Source: an uncultured Desulfobulbaceae bacterium
GTDB taxonomy: Bacteria; Desulfobacterota; Desulfobulbia; Desulfobulbales; Desulfobulbaceae
DNA: 6,150 nucleotides
Reading direction: 5' to 3'
Assembly: GCA_945787305.1 (NCBI GenBank)
Contig: CALZIH010000179.1
Span: forward strand, 1-6,150
Numbering within the stretch: the first letter of the stretch is position 1; each line of letters starts with the position of its first letter. Shown in pieces: positions 1-5,694 of this stretch. The translations under genes and the position numbers were made by a program. The notes below the pieces were generated by a model. It ran no database searches. It was not told the origin of the DNA and saw nothing but the letters and a program-made list of their open reading frames with translations.

Positions 1-78
1 GACCGAGGCCTGGACAACATGGCCAGGTTTATCGACCAGGATCGGCCCTATATGGGCGGATCAAACTTCATGGAGTAG
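1..78 (+). CDS. 3' end of an unidentified gene (25 codons plus stop)
   Basis: The first reading frame is open from the window edge to a TAG at 76-78 and encodes a tail ending in GGSNFME. The residue mix (charged, D/R/M-rich, no membrane segment) looks like the soluble C-terminus of a real protein. The overlapping second frame, open to about position 219, gives an S/T/P/R-rich sequence typical of a shadow frame. A dyad begins four bases after the stop, which fits a gene end here. I do not recognise the family, and 25 residues are too few to assign a function. The next gene starts about 150 bp downstream, so the two are probably not tightly coupled. Confidence 0.5.
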   Translation, partial: DRGLDNMARFIDQDRPYMGGSNFME

Positions 79-82
79 AAAA

Positions 83-112
83 CCGGCAACCCCATACCCG
101 ATAATTTGCCGG
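83..112 (+). terminator. possible terminator hairpin after the upstream gene
   Basis: CCGGCAA at 83-89 and TTGCCGG at 106-112 are a perfect 7-bp inverted repeat around a 16-base loop, starting four bases after the TAG of the upstream gene. The GC-rich stem and its location suggest transcript termination. The weak points are the long loop and the lack of a T-run: CCCATTTCG follows instead. It could also be a processing or stability hairpin. Confidence 0.35.
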
Positions 113-232
113 CCCATTTCGATAACTCAGTATACCCCTCGCCTCCTCTCTGGACTGTCGCTCAAAAACCGAGAGCACAGGCCTGGAAGCACCTCACTTA
201 CGCCCTTTAAGCCAAGGTGATTTTCACCCCCT

Positions 233-1195
233 ATGGAGACTGCCGACACACTTTCCCAAATCTGGCAGCACCTTGGCTGGCCGCTTTTGCGGTTACTTTT
301 CTTTATCTCTCTTGGCCTCCTCTTTGCCAACTTTATTGAAGCGCTTCAGTGGACAAGAAAAATTGCCATTGTAGCGCAACCCTTAACAAAATTCGCCCAC
401 CTCTCTCCCCTGGTTGGAGCGTCTTTTTCCATGGCCTTTTTTTCCGGAGTTACTGCAAACACCATGTTGTCAGAAGGATTTGACAAACAGCAACTCACCA
501 AGAAAGAACTTATTTTAGCCAACCTGTTTAACAGTCTACCCACCTATTTTCTGCATTTACCAACCACCTTTTTCATCACTGTTCCCCTCATCAAGGAAGC
601 GGCATTCACATATATTGGACTTACCTTTGGCGCGGCCCTATTGAGGACCATGGCCATCAGCCTGGTCAGCCGTCTGCTCTTACCCAAAACAGACACCAAG
701 GTACAAAAGCCGGAAAGCAATAACCAAAAGAACACCTTGCATACTGCCTGGCAACGAACCTGGAAACGATTCAAACGTCGCATCCGGAAAATTATACGCT
801 TTACCGTACCGATCTATATCCTCTTCTACTTTTTGACCGGGGTTGGTGCATTTGAACATCTCGAGCAGTTTATGGCTCAACACCTTTCATTTTTATCCTG
901 GCTTTCTCCCCAGGCAATGTCGATTATCGCGCTGCACGTGGCAGCCGAATTTACAGCCGGCCTTGCCGCTGCCGGCGCTTTACTTGCCGATGGAACAATG
1001 ACCAATCACGAAATTATTCTTGCCCTGCTGGTTGGAAATATTCTCTCTTCACCCATACGAGCCTTTCGTCATCAATTCCCTTATTACGCCGGCATTTTCA
1101 AGCCCGGGCTTGCATTGCAACTCATCCTATACAGTCAAAGTTTTCGTCTGCTCAGTATTGTCACGGTGACGATTATCTATCTGGTATTTCTATAA
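233..1195 (+). CDS. polytopic membrane protein, nucleoside-recognition (gate) domain type
   Basis: This 320-residue inner-membrane protein has hydrophobic segments at about residues 16-36, 60-76, 95-120, 124-148, 190-204, 226-252, 258-275 and 295-320. A basic, hydrophilic stretch at 150-190 (WKRFKRRIRK) is probably a cytoplasmic loop between two halves. Each half carries a similar block: LSP at 58-60, then T89-x2-E92-x2-LA-x-L-x-N100-x-L-P103; LSP at 224-226, then T257-x2-E260-x2-LA-x-L-x2-N269-x-L-x2-P274. This duplicated pattern suits the gate/nucleoside-recognition family, which includes SpmA/SpmB-like and related putative transport proteins. The substrate cannot be read from sequence. The start is well set: an in-frame TGA lies at 218-220, ATG 233 is the only start codon of the usual kind after it, and AAGGTGA at 214-220 is a usable, slightly distant ribosome site (12-base gap). 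The gene appears monocistronic. The family call is from recognition of sequence character, not a search. Confidence 0.7.
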   Translation: METADTLSQIWQHLGWPLLRLLFFISLGLLFANFIEALQWTRKIAIVAQPLTKFAHLSPLVGASFSMAFFSGVTANTMLSEGFDKQQLTKKELILANLFNSLPTYFLHLPTTFFITVPLIKEAAFTYIGLTFGAALLRTMAISLVSRLLLPKTDTKVQKPESNNQKNTLHTAWQRTWKRFKRRIRKIIRFTVPIYILFYFLTGVGAFEHLEQFMAQHLSFLSWLSPQAMSIIALHVAAEFTAGLAAAGALLADGTMTNHEIILALLVGNILSSPIRAFRHQFPYYAGIFKPGLALQLILYSQSFRLLSIVTVTIIYLVFL

Positions 1196-1230
1196 AGAAT
1201 TAACAATACGTCCGTTATTCCATATTTTTT

Positions 1231-1431
1231 GCTGATTACCATCAAAGCTCAGCTATTAAATAGAAATGCCAGTGCGGCCTTCGATGTAGGGGACTGAATT
1301 TTTTTCATCAATCCGGGAGACAGATTAACTATTTTCTATTTATATAAATATCATACAGCTGGTTGGATAGTTGTCTGAGGTGAAATAGTCCCCTCGCCAA
1401 GTAGGAACAGCTGAGCTTTGATGGTAATCAC
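1231..1431. repeat. ~200-bp long imperfect inverted repeat, MITE-like or structured RNA
   Basis: The arms at 1233-1254 and 1409-1430 are perfect 22-bp reverse complements (left TGATTACCATC..., right ...GATGGTAATCA). Further complementary blocks nest inside: AGGGGACT 1288-1295 with AGTCCCCT 1387-1394; TTTCA 1303-1307 with TGAAA 1381-1385; CAGA-TT-AACTAT 1321-1332 with ATAGTT-G-TCTG 1367-1377; and a perfect 14-bp palindrome TATTTATATAAATA at 1337-1350. A copy of ATTTTTT lies directly outside each edge (1224-1230 and 1432-1438), as a target duplication would, though it is low-complexity. No protein is encoded. Size, terminal inverted repeats and flanking direct repeat fit a non-autonomous miniature transposable element. 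The nested pairing followed by T8 (1433-1440) fits equally well a folded RNA ending at an intrinsic terminator. The inverted repeat is seen directly; its nature is inferred. Confidence 0.6.
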
Positions 1432-1440
1432 ATTTTTTTT
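1409..1440 (+). terminator. right arm of the inverted repeat plus T8: possible rho-independent terminator
   Basis: The right 22-bp arm (1409-1430) is followed by CA and eight T residues (1433-1440). In a plus-strand transcript reading through from the membrane-protein gene, the left arm at 1233-1254 would pair with it and leave a U-tract at the 3' side, as in an intrinsic terminator. The intervening ~150 bases would have to fold within themselves, so it is not a compact classical terminator. It would separate the membrane-protein gene from the stress-protein gene. Confidence 0.35.
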
Positions 1441-1578
1441 ACCCATCTCTTATTTTTCATAGAAATTATCTATCAAATAAGTTAGTTATAAGATAACTTT
1501 TGAAAAAGTAGTCTCCTCCAGTTGTGCAATCCAGATACTTTGCATTCGGTAGCACAAGCAACAGAAGGGCATAGACTT

Positions 1579-1613
1579 CACAAGATGTGCGCGTTCCAAC
1601 TGTGCACCTTGTG
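1579..1613. other. hairpin upstream of the stress-protein gene
   Basis: CACAAGATGTGC (1579-1590) can pair with GTGCACCTTGTG (1602-1613): ten pairs, two of them G-U, plus one A-C mismatch, around an 11-base loop. No T-run follows, so it is unlikely to be a terminator. It lies about 80 bases before the ATG at 1691 and could be a 5'-leader hairpin or a binding site; the sequence does not say which. Confidence 0.35.
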
Positions 1614-1690
1614 GCAAGTGGGTAATGTAATAACTAGCCAATGAAACAAGCAATCCCGTAGCTCACCAAGTACAGGACAAGGAGCGGAAT

Positions 1691-2617
1691 ATGGAGAGAA
1701 AAATACTCGTTGCCATCGATGGATCCGTTTATAGTTCCAACAGTCTGGACTACCTGATCCGTTTGTTTCAACATGATAGCGACATCGCCATTCACCTGCT
1801 TGCCATTGTCTCTTCTGCTGGCAGTGACCAGAACTGGATGTTCGATGTAGACCCCTTACGGAAACAATCTGCGGCTTCAGATCACAAAACTCGTGCCGCG
1901 TACAAATACCTGCAGGATGCCAAACAAAAACTTCTGCGAAACGGTTTTACCGAAGAACAGATTAGTCTTACGGCGGAAAGCAGCAGGGCAAATATACCCA
2001 CCGCCATTCATCATGTCGCTAATCATGGCAAATTTGACGCCCTGCTGGTGGGGCGCAGAGGGATGGGGAAGGTGGGAGAAATGTTTTTTGGCAGTGTTTC
2101 TTCTTACCTGCTGGATACATGCCACGAGTTACCGCTCTGGATTATTGACGGTGAGGTCTCGTCAACCAAGTTCCTTCTCGCTGTTCATTCGGTTCCGGAA
2201 TCTCTTTTGGCCGCCGACCATCTGGCCTTCATCATGCAGGCAGACCCTAAATCTGAAATCTATCTTTACCATTCCATCAAATTATTTGGGGCGAAAGCTA
2301 CACCTCCTGAAGAAGATTTCTATCCGCAATGGGGCAAGGAGTGGTGTAAAGAACACCTTGATCTGGAGAACTACCTTTTTTATGCCCATGCCCAGATCCT
2401 TATGGAGGGCGGGGTTGGGAAAAAGCGCATAACCCAGCTCCCCATGCAACGTAATCTTGATGTCAGCCATGACCTTCTCCGTCAGGCGAAAAATCATCGT
2501 TGCGGAACCATTGTTATGGGCAGACGCGGTCGTGGCGTAGAAAAAGGCATGCTCGGCGGAGTGTCCGACAGAACCATGCAACGGGCGCAAGATGTGGCGG
2601 TCTGGCTTGTCGGTTGA
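1691..2617 (+). CDS. tandem universal stress protein (UspA family, two domains)
   Basis: This is a 308-residue cytoplasmic protein made of two fused Usp domains, about 1-155 and 157-308; single-domain members are about 140-150 residues. Domain 1 opens with KILVAIDGS, giving the family's nucleotide-contacting Asp10, and closes with the complete ATP-binding pattern G-x2-G-x9-G-S at residues 121-135 (GRRG ... GS). Domain 2 opens with FLLAVHSV, so the matching Asp is a His (H166). It ends with GRRG (277-280), nine residues, then G290-V291, lacking the Ser/Thr. I infer that domain 1 can bind ATP and domain 2 is impaired or structural. Usp proteins act in stress, starvation and energy-limitation responses, often as dimers; two fused domains may mimic one. 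The start has a strong ribosome site, AAGGAG at 1679-1684, six bases from the ATG. Its stop lies 7 bp from that of the convergent peptidase gene. The target process is unknown. Confidence 0.9.
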   Translation: MERKILVAIDGSVYSSNSLDYLIRLFQHDSDIAIHLLAIVSSAGSDQNWMFDVDPLRKQSAASDHKTRAAYKYLQDAKQKLLRNGFTEEQISLTAESSRANIPTAIHHVANHGKFDALLVGRRGMGKVGEMFFGSVSSYLLDTCHELPLWIIDGEVSSTKFLLAVHSVPESLLAADHLAFIMQADPKSEIYLYHSIKLFGAKATPPEEDFYPQWGKEWCKEHLDLENYLFYAHAQILMEGGVGKKRITQLPMQRNLDVSHDLLRQAKNHRCGTIVMGRRGRGVEKGMLGGVSDRTMQRAQDVAVWLVG

Positions 2618-2618
2618 C

Positions 2619-2643
2619 AACACATCATTGCTGCAATGGTGTT
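2619..2643. terminator. hairpin at the convergent gene junction, possible shared terminator
   Basis: AACAC (2619-2623) and CATTG (2626-2630) pair with CAATG (2634-2638) and GTGTT (2639-2643), giving ten base pairs with a two-base bulge and a CTG loop. It begins two bases after the stop of the stress-protein gene and covers the stop codon of the peptidase gene (complement of 2625-2627). The position between two converging genes suggests a bidirectional transcript end. Neither strand has a good T-run after the stem, so intrinsic termination would be weak. Confidence 0.4.
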
Positions 2644-5513
2644 ATTAAAAGATATGCCGCCATATCAGCCCTAAGATATCGACCGGCAAATTCATTGATT
2701 TGCTTGCTGGTGATGGACGCAAAATCTGTACGAATGGTCAACGGCCACTGCAGCTGCTCCGGATGTCGACTTGAAAGGGCGAGTACCGACTCCAGCCAGT
2801 ACCTGTTGGTCCGTTGAAGATCCTTGATCGAGGTTTTGATGGGCTCGACAACCCGTTGTAGCTCACTTGCCTCCACACCGTGCTGTACGAGATCATTGGC
2901 AATGAACGTTATCTTATCCCTCACCAGATCCGCCTGCAACGGGGCAATAGTCAACAGACAGCGCAACACCCCGAATCCACGATCCGCTCTACTGGAATAA
3001 TTATAGGCAATCGGTGAATACACGGCTCCTAACTCCTCACGAATAGTCCGCCGCAGCCGGTCTTCAAGCACACTGGCCAGGACGCTGAGACGCCGAGTCC
3101 GAGAGATATCCCAGAAGTCATCTGTAGGCCAGCCTACCGCCACCACAGCCTTATCTACACTTGATGCGACCTCCAACACCTTGCGCTTGCCCATCGGAAA
3201 TTGAACTCCCGCTCTTTTTCCCAACATATCAGAAATCCCGGCCTTCTCCCCGCCCAGATACCGACGAACCAATTCCACGACCTTTGCCGGTTCTACGTCA
3301 CCGACCACAGAGATCTCAAGATCGGCCCGTTGCATTGCCTTGCCTATCCACTCCTCCACCTGCTCAAGACGGAGCTGCATAAACGTGTTTTTATCTGGAA
3401 ACCCGTACCTTGGGTCCCCTCCGGCAAAGAATCGTTGGCCAGACAGTTGCATTGTCCCTTCCACTGAACTTTGCATAGCGCTATACATCTGGGCAAACTG
3501 CTTCATACTGCGAGAATAAGCCTCAGGCCGAAAAGCTGGATCGGCAAGGGTGGTGTGGACAAGCTGCAGCATCAACTCGAGCTCATTGCTAAGCCCCTTA
3601 CCCGAAAAGAAAAAACTCTCGGGTCCAACTGAAAATTTCACCTTGGCGTTTCGCCCGGCCAGAGCTGCATCAAGTTGATCGCGTGTCAACCTCCCGACAC
3701 CGCTCTCATGCACAACAGATTCTGCTAATTTGCCCAACCCCGGAACAGGTTCAGACAACTGTCCTTTTCCAAAATGTATGGCTAACAACACCTCCTGGTC
3801 TTTAAAATCCGTCTTCTTGACATTGATTCGCACCCCATTTGCAAGGATCGTGGTTGTGGCTGCGATATCCGAATGATCGACTACCTGCTCAATTGGTTCG
3901 GATTGCCGAAGCGGCTCCAGATATGGGAACTGTATTACTTTTGCATGTTGCCAAGATTCGACCTCAACTGCTGATGAGGTTGCCATAACCTGCCGAATCT
4001 CTTGCTCCGCCTCCCCTTCAACTTCATTCAGGTTTGCTGTACCTGCGACTTTGACAACTCGCCTGTTTTGCGCCCATATCCGTCGCAATGCATCCTCGAC
4101 ATCAGCCACGGTCATCTCTAGAAGCATTCCACCGTAGAGTTCTTTTTCCTGATCGGGAGCAAGTATCACCTCTTTTCTATTCAACTTAGAGATAATTTCC
4201 ATTGCCAGCTTACTGCTGTTCCGGCTCTGAGCCGTCTGAACGTTCTCATCCAGATCAGCGTTGATTTCCCGTTTAACCCGTTCCAGCTCCGATGCGGTTA
4301 TCCCTTGCTCCACCCCTTGCCGTAGAGTCTGCTCAAGAAGGGCAAGTCCTTGTTGCCACTTACTTGCATCCGTGCGAGCACTCAGACTAAAATAGCCAAA
4401 ACGCCTGAGAAAAATACCCGCATATACCCGTGCTGTTACCAGAGGGCTGTCTTTGGCGTTGACCAGGTTTTTCAGACGGTTATCGAGTAAAGACGCGGCA
4501 ACATAATTTTGGAGTTGAATTTTTTCCCATCCGGCGGTATCCGCCTGTGGTTCAATATTCCATAGGGTTGAAATACCGATATCGGTTACACCGAGGTCGG
4601 GTTCATATTTATAAAAAACATCCGTACCGGTTTCTTGGATCCGACCGTGATTAAAACAATCCACCTGCTCCTCTTCAGCGCGAAGGCTTGAGAAATATTG
4701 GGAAATACTTCGAGCGGCCTGGTCCGGGTCTGTATCACCAACCAACACCACCAGCATATTTTCCGGCCGATACCAGGTATCATAATAGGAACGCAGACGT
4801 TTGCTGTTTGCTGCCTTCAGGGTCTCTTCAGTACCAATAGGGTCTCGCTCGGCAATGCGTGTACCTGCAAATTCAAACTGTAAAAACCCCTTGGAGACCC
4901 TTGATGCAGCCGAATCTCTGGTTCGTTTTTCAGCCAGAATAATTCCTCGCTCCCTTTCCACTTCCTCTTCAAGCAGGAGAGCGCCCCGTGCATAGTCGGC
5001 AAGCACCAGGAGCCCTTCATTGAGAGTATCCGGATCACCGGAAGGGAGAAGTAATTTATATACAGTCTCGTCAAATGTTGTGTGGGCGTTGGTATCAGCC
5101 CCGAACCCCATGCCTATGGATTGAAAATATTCAACCAACTTGCCGGGAGGATAATGGGTGGTGCCGTTAAACAGCATATGTTCGAGATAATGGGCAAGCC
5201 CTCGCTGCTCATCGGTTTCATGGAGAGAGCCGGCTTGAATATTGAGATAGAGGGCAACCCTGCCTTTCGGCTCGCCATTCGATTTGATCACATAACGCAG
5301 TCCATTTTCCAAGGTGCCAAAGACAAGTGTGGGGTCGACCGGCAGATCGCTACGCTCATGCGGCCACCCCTTACTGATACAGGAGAGATCCTTCGCCTCA
5401 TCGGATGTAGGTTGATGAAGACCACAACCTCCCAGGAACAGGTGCAGGAAAACACAAAGACCGGCTAAGAACGCCTTTTGTACCACGGACGGATAAAAAT
5501 CTATTTTTTGCAT
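2625..5513 (-). CDS. M16 family zinc metallopeptidase, predicted lipoprotein
   Basis: This 962-residue protein has the size of bacterial two-lobed M16 peptidases (pitrilysin/PqqL-like). The N-terminus is a lipoprotein signal: hydrophobic 14-29, lipobox LGGC at 27-30 with Cys30 as the lipidated residue. Gly31 follows and gives no inner-membrane retention signal, so outer-membrane anchoring facing the periplasm is likely. The inverted zinc motif HxxEH is H108-Y-L-E111-H112; E188, 76 residues on in VERERG, fits the third ligand. NAHTTFDETVY at 142-152 is also typical. The second lobe starts near ILANGVR (556-562), has no HxxEH, and carries the R825-EELGAV-Y832 segment, the conserved Arg/Tyr substrate-binding pair of M16 C-terminal lobes. 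It should degrade or process small peptides in the periplasm; the substrate is unknown. An in-frame stop (complement of 5526-5528) precedes the ATG, and AAAGG (complement of 5523-5527) lies nine bases upstream. It is convergent with the stress gene and divergent from the SDR gene. Confidence 0.93.
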   Translation of the reverse strand: MQKIDFYPSVVQKAFLAGLCVFLHLFLGGCGLHQPTSDEAKDLSCISKGWPHERSDLPVDPTLVFGTLENGLRYVIKSNGEPKGRVALYLNIQAGSLHETDEQRGLAHYLEHMLFNGTTHYPPGKLVEYFQSIGMGFGADTNAHTTFDETVYKLLLPSGDPDTLNEGLLVLADYARGALLLEEEVERERGIILAEKRTRDSAASRVSKGFLQFEFAGTRIAERDPIGTEETLKAANSKRLRSYYDTWYRPENMLVVLVGDTDPDQAARSISQYFSSLRAEEEQVDCFNHGRIQETGTDVFYKYEPDLGVTDIGISTLWNIEPQADTAGWEKIQLQNYVAASLLDNRLKNLVNAKDSPLVTARVYAGIFLRRFGYFSLSARTDASKWQQGLALLEQTLRQGVEQGITASELERVKREINADLDENVQTAQSRNSSKLAMEIISKLNRKEVILAPDQEKELYGGMLLEMTVADVEDALRRIWAQNRRVVKVAGTANLNEVEGEAEQEIRQVMATSSAVEVESWQHAKVIQFPYLEPLRQSEPIEQVVDHSDIAATTTILANGVRINVKKTDFKDQEVLLAIHFGKGQLSEPVPGLGKLAESVVHESGVGRLTRDQLDAALAGRNAKVKFSVGPESFFFSGKGLSNELELMLQLVHTTLADPAFRPEAYSRSMKQFAQMYSAMQSSVEGTMQLSGQRFFAGGDPRYGFPDKNTFMQLRLEQVEEWIGKAMQRADLEISVVGDVEPAKVVELVRRYLGGEKAGISDMLGKRAGVQFPMGKRKVLEVASSVDKAVVAVGWPTDDFWDISRTRRLSVLASVLEDRLRRTIREELGAVYSPIAYNYSSRADRGFGVLRCLLTIAPLQADLVRDKITFIANDLVQHGVEASELQRVVEPIKTSIKDLQRTNRYWLESVLALSSRHPEQLQWPLTIRTDFASITSKQINEFAGRYLRADMAAYLLITPLQQ

Positions 5514-5567
5514 TGAATAATACCTTTAATATTCCTCACGAAGGTTTATGATTCCACTGAAAAGGGT

Positions 5568-5596
5568 CTGACTGTCATGAAGAGTGGATCTATAGA
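5568..5596 (+). promoter_or_regulatory. candidate sigma-70-type promoter for the SDR gene
   Basis: CTGACT at 5568-5573 (four of six to TTGACA) and TATAGA at 5591-5596 (four of six to TATAAT) are separated by exactly 17 bp. The -10 is part of the 10-bp palindrome ATCTATAGAT (5588-5597). A start near 5603 would give a leader of about 90 bases containing the dyad at 5610-5639. It rests on consensus matching only, and the match is moderate. Confidence 0.35.
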
Positions 5597-5609
5597 TAAG
5601 GCATGCCCT

Positions 5610-5639
5610 CTTTGTTCAAGCAGGTTGGATTGAACAGAG
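5610..5639. promoter_or_regulatory. 10-bp dyad upstream of the SDR gene, candidate operator or leader hairpin
   Basis: TGTTCAA (5613-5619) and TTGAACA (5630-5636) are perfect reverse complements with a 10-base spacer. Adding the outer three positions (CTT with GAG, one G-T pair) gives arms of 10 bp, 5610-5619 and 5630-5639. It lies just downstream of the candidate promoter and about 55 bp before the SDR start codon. A dimeric regulator site or an RNA hairpin in the leader would both fit; no T-run follows, so it is not an intrinsic terminator. Confidence 0.45.
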
Positions 5640-5694
5640 CTACTTCACCACATTGCGCGAAGGATACACATTACCATAAACAGCGATTGCCATC

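Larger units (their letters stand above)
1196..1690. other. 495-bp non-coding region between the membrane-protein and stress-protein genes
   Basis: No convincing open frame lies here. Three parts can be told apart. The first, 1196-1230, has a weak dyad (TAAC 1201-1204, GTTA 1214-1217) and a run of six T. The second, 1231-1431, is the large inverted-repeat element described separately. The third, 1432-1690, begins with T8 and contains a small hairpin AGTTAT-AAG-ATAACT (1484-1498), a 6-bp dyad TTGTGC 1522-1527 / GCACAA 1552-1557 with a competing TGCAA-N10-TTGCA dyad inside it (1525-1544), and a longer hairpin at 1579-1613. An extended -10-like TGTAATAAC (1626-1634) has no good -35 partner, so I do not call a promoter for the stress gene with confidence. 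The first two-thirds is clearly more AT-rich than the flanking genes. Confidence 0.7.

Noticed and set aside
106..136. TTGCCG ... TATACC as a promoter for the membrane-protein gene
   Set aside because: The spacer is 19 bp and the -35 lies inside the candidate terminator stem; not better than background.
2..219. open second frame at the left edge of the window
   Set aside because: The translation is S/T/P/R-rich without plausible protein features and runs through the 83-112 dyad; the first frame ending at 78 is more credible.
1231..1440. retron msr-msd or CRISPR-associated RNA as an explanation for the inverted repeat
   Set aside because: No reverse transcriptase, Cas gene or spaced direct repeats occur nearby; the next gene is a universal stress protein.
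1381..1520. similar segments TGAAATAGTCCCCTC (1381) and TGAAAAAGTAGTCTCCTC (1501)
   Set aside because: They need a three-base gap and mismatches to align; too weak to call a direct repeat.
1500..1539. TTGAAA ... GATACT as a promoter for the stress-protein gene
   Set aside because: The 28-bp spacing is incompatible with a sigma-70 promoter, and no sigma-54 GG-N10-GC pair aligns in this region.
1280..1850. TTCGATGTAG present at 1280-1289 and 1841-1850
   Set aside because: A single 10-mer match, one copy in coding sequence, with no extension; compatible with chance.
1893..2432. 179-codon plus-strand open frame inside the stress-protein gene
   Set aside because: It is out of frame with a clearly recognised Usp coding sequence, and its protein is rich in Cys, Trp, Arg and Ser with no family character.
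5082..5468. 128-codon plus-strand open frame opposite the start of the peptidase gene
   Set aside because: It lies fully antisense to the conserved M16 catalytic lobe and signal peptide, which explain the open frame.
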